From: Enterobacter cloacae
Lineage (GTDB): Bacteria; Pseudomonadota; Gammaproteobacteria; Enterobacterales; Enterobacteriaceae
Direction: 5' to 3'
DNA: 64,000 bases
NCBI GenBank assembly: GCA_014169315.1
Contig: AP022134.1
Coordinates: 186,001-250,000 of the forward strand
The notes beneath the pieces were generated by a model. That model made no database searches. It saw nothing but the letters and a program-made list of their open reading frames with translations, and had not been told where the DNA came from. The stretch's first letter is position 1; each line of letters opens with the position of its first letter. A program made the position numbers and the translations under genes. Shown here piece after piece: positions 9,701 through 17,005 of the stretch.

Positions 9701-10657
9701 AATGAACAGGTTCAGGGTGGCGTCATACGAACCAATAGCCTTACCGTACATACCATTTGCTGACGCCATAACATCAGTAAAGCTTGCGCCGGTAGGTGCA
9801 CCATTTGCTTCGTCTGGAGTAAGGATGCCGTTTGTCTGTCCTATAAGGGAAATAGTCTGGCGAGCTTCAGCTGTACTGGTAACCTGTTTCACAGTTGACC
9901 AGACCTCATCACACGTACCAGATTTTGAACCGTTAGCGCCAACAATACTGGCAGAGGCATTCTTCAGTGCGCCTTTCATCGCCTGATTAATCCGGTCCAT
10001 GCTATCTGCCAGATTAGCTGAGAAAATATCGTTAAAAATAGTTTCTTTACCGGCAATATTTGCGCTTGAGTTTTGGGTAGCCTTCAGGCAGTTGTATGCA
10101 AGAGACTGAACGGTAGCACATACGTTCATTGGCCCTAGCCCGCTGGCCGGTTCAGGAAATGCGGAACAGTAGCCCTGGCTATCGCCGCCCCATTGCAAAA
10201 ACTTCACGAATCGGATCATCGGACCGAGGGTGATGTCATCGTCCAGAGTTGTTGCAGACAGGTCCACCGGAGAAAGCGGATCAAACGCTGTTTTATAATC
10301 CTTCAGCAAACCCTGGCTTAAGTTAGTGGTGACGGTTGCCATCGCAGCAATAAAAATTGGAATTCCGTCGACGTTTCTGACCTCTCCCGACTTTACAGAT
10401 TCAATAGTTACATCCACTCGAACCATTGCCATCATGAAAAGGATCAACCCCAAAAACCAGGAGAAAAACGGTAATTCATTTTTGGTCGGAGCCTGAAGCC
10501 ATAGCCACGTTTTATAGAATAGGCTCACACCTGCTACAACGGCGGCCGTGGTCAGGAACTCTTTTACACCAGTATATTGAGAAAAGATCAGGGCAATACC
10601 GGTAAAAGCCGACCAGACAAAATCAATATCACCCAGGGTATATATGTTGTAATCCAT
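6707..10657 (-). CDS. trhG: TraG-family mating-pair stabilisation protein TrhG
   Basis: At 1316 aa this is a typical TraG_N protein. Several hydrophobic segments occupy the N-terminal third (about residues 15-110 and 360-475), and a long Ser/Asn/Gln-rich, mainly helical tail (residues 540-1310) projects into the periplasm. In F and related systems TraG is needed for pilus assembly and for mating-pair stabilisation, and its C-terminal part takes part in entry exclusion contacts. It is the last gene of trhF-trhH-trhG; trhH ends 8 bases before its start, so translation is probably coupled. The stop is followed by a strong terminator. Confidence 0.92.
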   Translation of the reverse strand: MDYNIYTLGDIDFVWSAFTGIALIFSQYTGVKEFLTTAAVVAGVSLFYKTWLWLQAPTKNELPFFSWFLGLILFMMAMVRVDVTIESVKSGEVRNVDGIPIFIAAMATVTTNLSQGLLKDYKTAFDPLSPVDLSATTLDDDITLGPMIRFVKFLQWGGDSQGYCSAFPEPASGLGPMNVCATVQSLAYNCLKATQNSSANIAGKETIFNDIFSANLADSMDRINQAMKGALKNASASIVGANGSKSGTCDEVWSTVKQVTSTAEARQTISLIGQTNGILTPDEANGAPTGASFTDVMASANGMYGKAIGSYDATLNLFIMNELRNGASKYKTPLGLASDMQLFEASLKRTNTMASQGQLWLQLSGAAIAFLEMFAYMVAPFALLMLLALGGNGVAAAAKYLQLILFVNMWPLTAVMVNAYVKKVATADLDTWSTLNSQNNAVTWMGLPGLAETYSSYLSVASALYALIPVLTLFLMTQSIHPMMNAVKGVTPDAPVDTGHVTPKVWDGPNSGKSSFGDVTRTALTSTGQGYSDGGAVDSSNFRLGMWNAGSSIANSQGQGSAVTSSVMSAASNSFQAGYSQMSEIGRSGQSSQQFSTNLQTMKQISDKIGASVAEGIATKHGVSASQMASIASNVILNAGLNGGVGTGNGAGLKAAVAGQLSSGASKTNTGSDSLSNDLSKAITNQLSQDSALTDQFSKAASQVSSDQISNTNAFKEASSKMNQATQTMAQNISTSVSTNASSNSGMSLDSKQSINLDRFSDSIRNKNFSDDDVRNFARKNGLDENAFMEKFNSYNDTFKASNQLGSQLQRTDALVAATRDFSEQKIAIDTARGETAESNKQDLRETSSLLKSLVSDFGGNAQQLLPITNQLDRISGDGSGINTITQAQDRTPDSVNTSGVMSASRVGELGGSVDSQAKLGLSSNAQDATQHVPGKSEAGFTPYNLDNAGKGDIQGIHNNNVGRTYSDEERNVLNSLEKNGPVLNNQGVEKVVNSGQDVRNAEGTFNDLEKVGGRVVGDGMDQRATALNSMYQSGQVRGLSNNTDNYFSRVANNPNLSRDDKRAELAQQAVFTYGASTMATGAEREQLKADTQKILNELGNYNVNWSMNDVKSIHSSFNTHNRADGSLESVVRANLGEGGSGGGLVGNRTQTVTDRLVGEKIEANTERGAISGALLGGQQFVSDTLTSVGAKPVNEMLTGAGILQTQTSIANDASNPANMPDSLQGKVLNHMQMSDGVAAVSDRYQSISSDGVSTYANAAQNSERAIRQQLTDDPRFGPQKADEFIQYMKSELSNTNEPYQSRVDKADQWLNENKK

Positions 10658-10665
10658 GTCAGACC

Positions 10666-12081
10666 TCAGTTACGTGTGCCACGAATACTTTCAGTGAAAG
10701 CCTTCCGTTGCAGGCGACGGTTATCCCAGGTTGAAATGACGTCCGAGCTGGTACCGACCTGGCTGTGCGATAGCTCATAGGCGGCTTTAACCTGTTTTGA
10801 GAGATTGTCTGTTAATCGGTTGAGATCATCCCTTTTACCCGACAGCGACTCACTCGGTATGCTCATGGTTGAAATTTTGGCCTCAACCTGGCGCAACATG
10901 TTGATTACGAGGCTCGTCGCAGCAATAGTGCTGATGTCCTGAATGTATGCGTACCCTTCCGGTGCTTCGAATGTTTGCAAAGAGTCGATAATGGTCGGGA
11001 TGCCGATATAGGAGATAATGCGTAATTCATCATCTGAAACACGAACGTCGTTGATGATTTTTTTCTGTACGTTTAAAAGAAGATCAGAAATGGTATCCTT
11101 CAATCCCTTAAAACCACCGTCATTAACTTCTGACATGACAAGGCACTGAGCCTTTCGTGGGGATGATGGATCTGGTGCCGGAGAACACTTGAGCATTTTA
11201 ATTGATCCGCCAGCTGGTGGCCCCATGATGTAATCCGTGACAGTCATGGTAGACGGGCGGACTTCCATTCCCGCTTTTTCGCCTTTGCTATCCCAGTTGA
11301 TAATGACAGTACCTACGAGAGACATAAGTTGTTCTGCCAGTTTATAACCGGATAACTCCGTTACCCCTCCGATGTTCATCGTTCCCTTATCAATATCCAT
11401 GAACGACATATAGAAGAGGTTACCACTGAATTTTTCAGCGAACTCTTCGGGATCCTTTGCTTTAACCTGAGAAGTGACAGCTTCAGGTGACTTTGTCATC
11501 GATGAGCCAAAATCAGGAATAAGACCATTAATCGATCCCAGAATTGAGGCTGGTCCAGAGCTAACTGAGTTAGCGAACTGGCTTGGCGTACCCACGTTTT
11601 CAGAAAGGAAAGAGTAAGTTGCATTGCATGAATCTTTCGCAAATTTATTTAGCGCTTGCAGTTTGTTTTGGATGTCATTAATCGTTGCAGCACAGTCAGC
11701 ACAAATAGCTGAAACAGCAACGTTAAAAGCATAGATAGCCGCACCCTGGGCAATACCACGGGCCACCTGCACAAGCTGGTCCCCGTTGATCATGCTGAAG
11801 GACCCAAGAAAAACGTCAATACCGTTACAACCGACAGAAGCTTTTGGAAACGACATGGAAACAAGGTTGGTATTAACGTTTGTTGTTCGGTAAGACATTG
11901 ACCCGCCAACTATGCCTGTACGGGTTGCTGTGGAAAAGGTGGCCGGGCTGGTAGACGTCATCATGCCATTGAAAATGTTACGCATTGCGTTGTCTGCATT
12001 TGCAGTCGGGGCTAAAATTGCAGCACAAACAGAAAGAGACAAAAGTAACTTTTTGAAGTTGAAAACGGCATTACTGCGCAT
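10666..12081 (-). CDS. trhH: TraH-family pair-formation protein TrhH
   Basis: The start is the ATG at 12081, five bases after GGAGG and inside the end of trhF (11-base overlap); a longer frame upstream lacks a ribosome site. A signal peptide (FKKLLLSLSVCAAILAPTANA) precedes the mature protein. Typical TraH features are the N-terminal glycine/serine region ending in SVGCNGIDVFLGSFSMI, the cysteine pair AICADCAA, and a C-terminal coiled-coil part. TraH is an outer-membrane-linked periplasmic part of F-type secretion systems, needed for pilus extension. One copy of the dispersed palindrome (12041-12053) falls in the signal-peptide codons. Confidence 0.92.
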   Translation of the reverse strand: MRSNAVFNFKKLLLSLSVCAAILAPTANADNAMRNIFNGMMTSTSPATFSTATRTGIVGGSMSYRTTNVNTNLVSMSFPKASVGCNGIDVFLGSFSMINGDQLVQVARGIAQGAAIYAFNVAVSAICADCAATINDIQNKLQALNKFAKDSCNATYSFLSENVGTPSQFANSVSSGPASILGSINGLIPDFGSSMTKSPEAVTSQVKAKDPEEFAEKFSGNLFYMSFMDIDKGTMNIGGVTELSGYKLAEQLMSLVGTVIINWDSKGEKAGMEVRPSTMTVTDYIMGPPAGGSIKMLKCSPAPDPSSPRKAQCLVMSEVNDGGFKGLKDTISDLLLNVQKKIINDVRVSDDELRIISYIGIPTIIDSLQTFEAPEGYAYIQDISTIAATSLVINMLRQVEAKISTMSIPSESLSGKRDDLNRLTDNLSKQVKAAYELSHSQVGTSSDVISTWDNRRLQRKAFTESIRGTRN

Positions 12082-13117
12082 AAGTGCCTCCAAAACTGCC
12101 GCCAGCATTGAGATAATTGACCGGATCGGCCGTAGGCATGTCATAGCCTTCGAGTTTTTGGTCCATTATTTTTTGAAGTAGGAATGGGTCTGATTCCATT
12201 TCGGATTTATTAACGGTAATAACGCCATCATCGCCGATGGTATATTGCCTTTTAATATCTAGAGTTGACTGGAACGAAGCGTCATCGATCAGATTCATGC
12301 CCTTCGCGGCAAGTATAATAGTGTTCTTTAATTCATCAGCGGAGATCATGCCTTCACTAATGCGCTGAGCTGATGTCCCATCCTTTGAAACCAGGAAAAT
12401 TGTAGGTACCTCTCGAATTTTAAATTGATCAATAATTTGTGCGTTGGGGATGTTAAAATCCTGAAAAAGGCCATTATGCAATGGCCTTCCATCCATACTG
12501 ATTGGAAGAATATCTACCGAATAATAGTTCTGCATAAATTGAAGTATTTGGCTTTCTTCGTGGCAAAACTGGCAAGTACTCTGGAAAAAGAAAAATAAAC
12601 CTGACTTAGTAAAGATATCTTTCATTACCGTTTGCTGATTTTTTTCAACAACAGTGCGGTGAGCATCCAGTGCCACCTTTTCCACTGGTTGCCTGCGTTT
12701 TTCAGACATCATCGGGTTTTTAAGAAAATAATCTTTTGATTTGTCAGAAAAACGCGTACTGATATCCAGCATTAACCTTTGCGCCGTGTAATAACGTGAT
12801 AGATTTTCTGCGGTAGGGTTATCCATTGCCTGCGTTAACAGTCGAGGCATATTCTCTTTTAGCCATTTTGAATTTAAATCTACCATTTCCTCTTTTGAAG
12901 GCGAGCTAGCAGCACCGGTTGGTGGCAAAACCTCTTCTTCTTCAGCTTCGCTTTTTTTAGCAGGATCGTCATACCAGAAGAAACCCTTCTTATAAGCCTG
13001 GCCAGATACAAAGGGCGTATCTTTTATTAGGGGTTGCTCAGGGCTGGCGTGGGCACCAGTAATTACCAAAGACATAAGCAAAACCATCTTTGAAGGCGCT
13101 AATGCAATACGAGTCAT
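12071..13117 (-). CDS. trhF: TraF-family thioredoxin-fold pair-formation protein TrhF
   Basis: The 348-aa protein has a signal peptide (MSLVITGAHA), an N-terminal helical part with WYDDP near residue 49, and a C-terminal thioredoxin-like domain with FFFFQSTCQFCHEES near residue 180 and a VPTIFLVSKDG strand near residue 235. Many TraF proteins have lost the redox CXXC; here CQFC is present, so redox activity is possible. In F-like systems TraF works with TraH and other periplasmic parts in pilus assembly. The start ATG follows GGAGAACGGTCT. It opens the leftward trhF-H-G operon. Confidence 0.9.
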   Translation of the reverse strand: MTRIALAPSKMVLLMSLVITGAHASPEQPLIKDTPFVSGQAYKKGFFWYDDPAKKSEAEEEEVLPPTGAASSPSKEEMVDLNSKWLKENMPRLLTQAMDNPTAENLSRYYTAQRLMLDISTRFSDKSKDYFLKNPMMSEKRRQPVEKVALDAHRTVVEKNQQTVMKDIFTKSGLFFFFQSTCQFCHEESQILQFMQNYYSVDILPISMDGRPLHNGLFQDFNIPNAQIIDQFKIREVPTIFLVSKDGTSAQRISEGMISADELKNTIILAAKGMNLIDDASFQSTLDIKRQYTIGDDGVITVNKSEMESDPFLLQKIMDQKLEGYDMPTADPVNYLNAGGSFGGTYAQ

Positions 13118-13708
13118 AGACCGTTCTCCTTTTCTGATGCGGTTATGATGGCATACAAAAAAAAGGTTAGAGCTCGTATAGCATGGTCGTTTTTATGTTG
13201 AAAAGGACGGAAAAGGAGTGCTGACTAAGAAGATAGTCTCGGTGATGGAAAGATCATCCATCTTGCACGTTGTCAAAAATCCGGTGTAACAAAAACATGG
13301 TTTTATCGAATATCTAAAAGCAAATATTGCTTTGAAAACAGGTGTATTTAGAGCTGAAAAAAATCATCACAAGTAATGCTGTTTCTATATTTCAAAAAAG
13401 GAATAGCTAAGGATCAAAGAAGCGAACTTAGACAAGAATATAAAATATATTAATTGAAAGCGATTAAGAAGTCGTCATGCATAGAAGGTTTTGAGAACCT
13501 AAGTAGTTTTACGTTTTCAACAGAAAAAAAGGTGCACATTTTTGGAACGAAGAAAAACTGAATAAAGAAAAATCAAATTATATCTTTACTTGTCAAGAGT
13601 TGATATTTAAGTTGTAACTAATATTTGATTGTAAAGCAAACAACAGAATTTGACTTAAGTCAATATTTAGATTCAGACAAGGCAAGTTTCGCGATATCTT
13701 TTTTAAAT
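13118..13708. other. 591-bp AT-rich gap with no gene seen
   Basis: No open frame with a ribosome site and family character is visible on either strand. The region must hold the promoter of the leftward trhF-H-G operon and the 3' end of the regulator transcript. I see AT-rich tracts but no clear terminator or operator. Confidence 0.5.
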
Positions 13709-14221
13709 TTAATCTAATTCTTCTTGAGAATACCTCTCTATGGCTGAAGCAGTTGAAGATAATCTGCAACGTGGACAATGAGCATCATTTGTCACTGGCA
13801 CAATGTATGGGCGTTTACATTTTTCGCAGGCACCTAGTTCTTCAATTTCTTTCATAGAAGTAAGGATTTCTATTATTTTATTAACTTCCGGTGCGCATAC
13901 AAAGTATCCCAGATTATGAAGGACACTCATTATTCGGTTGAAGTCAATTTGCCGAAAACTCGCTTCCGGATTTATTGGATCAAAACCAAAATAGTTAACT
14001 GCGACATCAATAACAGCAGAAAAGGCTCGGCGGTTATCTGTGCGTTTGCTCCAGCCCCGGATACCTTTTTTGAGTTTTGTTTTTGCACCAGGCTCAAAAT
14101 CGATATTTTCAGCAACATGATTACCGTACAAAATTCGTATTGTATTTTTATTTGCCCCAAGCGACATAGTTCTTGCTGCTCGCAATAGAGCATTAGCTTT
14201 TGTTTGATCGACCTTTGCCAT
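13709..14221 (-). CDS. FlhC-like zinc-binding transcription activator (TrhR/TrhY type)
   Basis: The 170-aa protein has an N-terminal helical part (LLRAARTMSLGANKNTIRILYG), a central segment, and a C-terminal four-cysteine site: CEKC followed about 15 residues later by CPRC. This matches the plan of FlhC, which binds zinc by four C-terminal cysteines and activates transcription with FlhD. SXT/R391 elements and IncA/C plasmids use FlhCD relatives as master transfer activators, and R27 uses the TrhR/TrhY pair. The ATG is one base after the stop of the upstream gene, which implies equal synthesis and a complex. Which of R or Y it is cannot be told here. Confidence 0.6.
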   Translation of the reverse strand: MAKVDQTKANALLRAARTMSLGANKNTIRILYGNHVAENIDFEPGAKTKLKKGIRGWSKRTDNRRAFSAVIDVAVNYFGFDPINPEASFRQIDFNRIMSVLHNLGYFVCAPEVNKIIEILTSMKEIEELGACEKCKRPYIVPVTNDAHCPRCRLSSTASAIERYSQEELD

Positions 14222-14222
14222 A

Positions 14223-15023
14223 TCAATAATCCTTTAACATAACTTTATTTGTTAAAGTGTTGAACACATCCTGACGGTGACTGGTGAACATAGTGTCATA
14301 ACGTAATAGTTCCATCAAATCATCACTAACTTTTCCTAACCGGATGTCAGCAGACAATTCATAAGCCCAGGCAAAAACTTTCGTTTTAAGTGAAACACTC
14401 TCTTCAATATGCCCTTGTGAGAAAGCAATTGTACGTGGGAAAAGAACGACATCGTTAATTGTTTTTAACGATGAATAACCAATGTCTTTAATAGCATCAG
14501 CTGTAGTTGGTTTTAAACCAAAGAAAATACTTACAAACTCTGGTGCGAGCATTGAGATAAAGAACACCTGCATAAAGTAGTCATTCTGTATATCAACACA
14601 TTTAGAACGCAACTCATGAATCTTCTTGGGATTATAGATATCCACTGTACCATTCAGAAAAGTCACTTTTTCACCGGCATCGTAAATACCATAGTCAATA
14701 TCATTTGTATCATATTCACGAATTACATTGGAATCACCGTCCAAGACCGCAGAAAAAAACCTCTCCCATGTAATTTCCTTTCCGAGTGTACGCGGAACCA
14801 AAAAACTACCTGGACGTGTTTCCACTTCAAAAGCTAAATCAGCGGCTGTACTAAATCCTTTCCCAAATAGGCGACGCTGGAGAAGAGGAGTCCCAGTTTG
14901 ATATGCAGAAGATCCATGCACAGGCAATAACATTAAAAATGCACGGTAACTACGAATAAGCGAAATCTCAGTGCGGAAAAGTTTACCGAGTAAGCTACGA
15001 GTTAAATTATCAGATTCTGACAT
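14223..15023 (-). CDS. Partner regulator of the FlhC-like protein (TrhR/TrhY type)
   Basis: The 266-aa soluble protein has no motif I can name; the N-terminal part (SLIRSYRAFLMLLPVHG) is helical and the middle part is mixed. It precedes the FlhC-like gene with a one-base gap, an arrangement like FlhD before FlhC, although it is more than twice the length of FlhD. In R27 two adjacent regulators, TrhR and TrhY, act together as activators of transfer, so this is inferred to be one of them. The start ATG follows AAGGACAATCAGCAC. A palindrome copy lies in the gene (14658-14670) and one 76 bases upstream. Confidence 0.5.
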   Translation of the reverse strand: MSESDNLTRSLLGKLFRTEISLIRSYRAFLMLLPVHGSSAYQTGTPLLQRRLFGKGFSTAADLAFEVETRPGSFLVPRTLGKEITWERFFSAVLDGDSNVIREYDTNDIDYGIYDAGEKVTFLNGTVDIYNPKKIHELRSKCVDIQNDYFMQVFFISMLAPEFVSIFFGLKPTTADAIKDIGYSSLKTINDVVLFPRTIAFSQGHIEESVSLKTKVFAWAYELSADIRLGKVSDDLMELLRYDTMFTSHRQDVFNTLTNKVMLKDY

Positions 15024-15098
15024 GTGCTGATTGTCCTTGCGCCATTACAATTGTTCAAATCTTCAACATGGATTTTTTGTTAGGTGTTCGGTAGGGTG

Positions 15099-15111
15099 AA
15101 AAGTAACTTTT
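15099..15111. promoter_or_regulatory. Dispersed palindrome upstream of the regulator operon
   Basis: A perfect 13-bp AAAAGTAACTTTT lies 76 bases upstream of the start of the leftward regulator pair, a fitting position for an operator. Confidence 0.55.
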
Positions 15112-15350
15112 AGTATTTTCTTAAGGCTTGAATAAGCCTTAAATCTATCCCTTCAACCACACCGCTTACTTGTAACACTTTTTAACCAAACTAACCAGAA
15201 TTTTATCAAAAATTCCTGCGCATGCTAACGAAATGTGAAGCGATTAAAAAAAAACCTAAATCCAGCCCCTCCCAACGTTGGATTAGAATAACGACGTCTT
15301 TCACTGACCGTCATAAACTGACATTTTTACTTTTCATCAACCTCATGCTT

Positions 15351-15514
15351 ACATAGGATCACTAAACAAAGAAAAGTGACCCTATGAATGCCTCACATAG
15401 GGTCACTTATGTTTGAAAAGTGACCCTATGTAATGTCGTCATAGGGTCACTTTTTATAAAAGTGTCACTATGGACAAAGTTCCATAGGGTCATTTTTTTT
15501 GGAAAAGTGGCACT
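15351..15514. repeat. Array of eight alternating 14-bp repeats, candidate oriT/relaxosome site
   Basis: Within 164 bp the unit AAAAGTGACCCTATG occurs at 15372-15386 and 15416-15430. Its inverse CATAGGGTCACTT is at 15396-15408 and 15440-15452. Decayed copies are at 15351, 15458, 15482 and 15501. Orientations alternate, so pairs form hairpins about 35-40 bp across. The region lies between the divergent regulator and relaxosome operons, next to a MobI-like gene; in SXT/IncA/C elements oriT is close to mobI. The unit begins with AAAAGTGAC, a half-site of the plasmid-wide palindrome. It could also be an operator array. Confidence 0.65.
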
Positions 15515-15584
15515 AGATATATGTATAACTTTAATAGAGCAATGCACATTATCAAAAGCAATAATCCACAATGGTCATTCTGTC

Positions 15585-15597
15585 AAAAGTAACTTTA
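15585..15597. repeat. Dispersed palindrome before the relaxosome operon
   Basis: AAAAGTAACTTTA lies about 185 bases upstream of the MobI-like start and 70 bases after the repeat array. Confidence 0.65.
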
Positions 15598-15624
15598 GGG
15601 GGTAGCGATGGAAGTGAGGCTAAA

Positions 15625-15674
15625 CTCGCTGTTACTGTTTCTGAAGGCCCCTCCCGAATGGGGGAAACAGCGAG
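15625..15674. promoter_or_regulatory. 50-bp inverted repeat upstream of the MobI-like gene
   Basis: Arms CTCGCTGTT and AACAGCGAG (9 bp perfect) enclose a C-rich/G-rich inner part (CCCCTCCC and GGGGG) that can extend the stem. No U run follows, so it is unlikely to be a terminator. It may be part of oriT or an RNA leader element. Confidence 0.5.
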
Positions 15675-15782
15675 TGCATTACATCTGTTCAATTCCCTCA
15701 TCAAAGAGCATTCAAAAATCTTCTGTTCGTGAAAAAAAACGGAAATTTCCTCCGGTATAGTAATTTCACATCAGGAGGCGTC

Positions 15783-16268
15783 ATGAGTAATTCAAATCTT
15801 ATAAGTTCTATAGAGCTAACACGTAAAAATTTACGTGCTCAGATTGAAGGTTTGCGTGTTGAGGCTGAAGATCTCATTACAAAATACTGGATCAAGTGGA
15901 AGGAACGAAACCACCAAGAGATTAACCTTACCCGACATAGCAAAGTTCCAAAGAGGGAGTACCTGGGTTCTTACGCACCAAAAGTTGAGCTAATTGGTAA
16001 TGCCAGAAAAGTAACGATCACTTGGCATCAGTTCAGCCCTTATAAAACAAGAGCGCCTAGCCACATGTCAAAACGGGTGCAACCAATGAAAAGTGGAAAA
16101 TATTCTAAGAACTGTTTTGTAAACCATGCCAGCTGGGAATACGAAATGATTTCTGAAACGGAAGCATTGCTGGAGCCTTACAGAGAAATGCTTGAGCTCT
16201 ATCATTCAGCATATATCGAACTTGGACGAAAAATCCGTCAATACTCAAAAACTAAGGTGGCACAATGA
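15783..16268 (+). CDS. MobI/TraH-like relaxosome accessory protein
   Basis: The start is the ATG at 15783, preceded by AGGAGGCGTC; an in-frame GTG at 15729 has no such site. The 161-aa basic protein has helical ends (ELTRKNLRAQIEGLRVEAEDL and a last helix around MLELYHSAYIELGRKIRQ) and a central beta part (KVTITWHQFSPY). This resembles MobI-type proteins that lie beside oriT in SXT and IncA/C elements and help the MOBH relaxase start transfer. It overlaps the next gene by 4 bases. In R27 a gene called traH is in this position; name equivalence is not certain. Confidence 0.5.
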   Translation: MSNSNLISSIELTRKNLRAQIEGLRVEAEDLITKYWIKWKERNHQEINLTRHSKVPKREYLGSYAPKVELIGNARKVTITWHQFSPYKTRAPSHMSKRVQPMKSGKYSKNCFVNHASWEYEMISETEALLEPYREMLELYHSAYIELGRKIRQYSKTKVAQ

Positions 16269-17002
16269 ACGACGCAATTATCACGGACAATGAGCGTATT
16301 AACATTGAACCAAAAGATGTAATGGTAAAAGGTTCAAATAAAAAGCAAGGCGTAAACGCTCAAACTTCTACTCAACGTAGACCAGAGCACCAGGGTATGG
16401 CCAAAGTTATTATTAACCCCGGCACCCCAGACTTTAACCGGTTTTTAACTGCCAGAAATGGAGCAGTCATCAGAGGTTTTGATGATGTGAGTATCGCTAT
16501 TTCCTCTCTCTTTAAAACGGTTGATGCAGTTAAACATCCTGACCTTGTTCAGGCTATTCAGGATTGGTTCAACGAGCTGCATGAAGAAAACAATAAGATG
16601 AAAGAAAATCTTGTTGCTTATATTAAGTCAATTGAGTTCGACAAGAATGACTCATTCATGTCATCAACTCAGTTTGTACCTTTCAGTTTTGAACCAGTAC
16701 AACTCAACTTCAATAACCACAACACCATGAGGTTTTACAAGTACATCTTCGAGATGAACCAGCTCATGAACACAATGTATGAGTACAACTCATTGGGTTT
16801 ACTGGCTGTAAGCGACTATCCGGTTATGTCTCACAACATTATAAAGAGTATTAATTTATATGTTGAGAATGTGAAAAAGACTCTGAATGTTTCTCGCCGT
16901 AAGGATGGGCCATACAGTCCAGCAGAGTTCATCACCAAAGTAATGCAATATAAAAGTGTGCAGGCATACATTGCAGCCGAACTGTCAGGCAAACGTCGAT
17001 AA
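16265..17002 (+). CDS. Relaxosome-operon protein of unknown function
   Basis: The 245-aa product starts with an unstructured, charged 60 residues and continues with a helical part (VSIAISSLFKTVDAVKH; FYKYIFEMNQLMNTMYEYNS). There are no membrane segments. It overlaps the MobI-like gene (ATGA) and ends 3 bases before traI, so all three are one operon. The position suggests a DNA-processing accessory factor, perhaps binding oriT or traI; R27 has an unassigned transfer gene at the same place. No known domain seen. Confidence 0.55.
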   Translation: MNDAIITDNERINIEPKDVMVKGSNKKQGVNAQTSTQRRPEHQGMAKVIINPGTPDFNRFLTARNGAVIRGFDDVSIAISSLFKTVDAVKHPDLVQAIQDWFNELHEENNKMKENLVAYIKSIEFDKNDSFMSSTQFVPFSFEPVQLNFNNHNTMRFYKYIFEMNQLMNTMYEYNSLGLLAVSDYPVMSHNIIKSINLYVENVKKTLNVSRRKDGPYSPAEFITKVMQYKSVQAYIAAELSGKRR

Positions 17003-17005
17003 GGT

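Noticed and set aside
15351..15514. CRISPR array or replication iterons
   Set aside because: Repeats alternate in direction with short unequal spacers, so not CRISPR. No replication gene is near, so iterons are less likely than an oriT or operator role.
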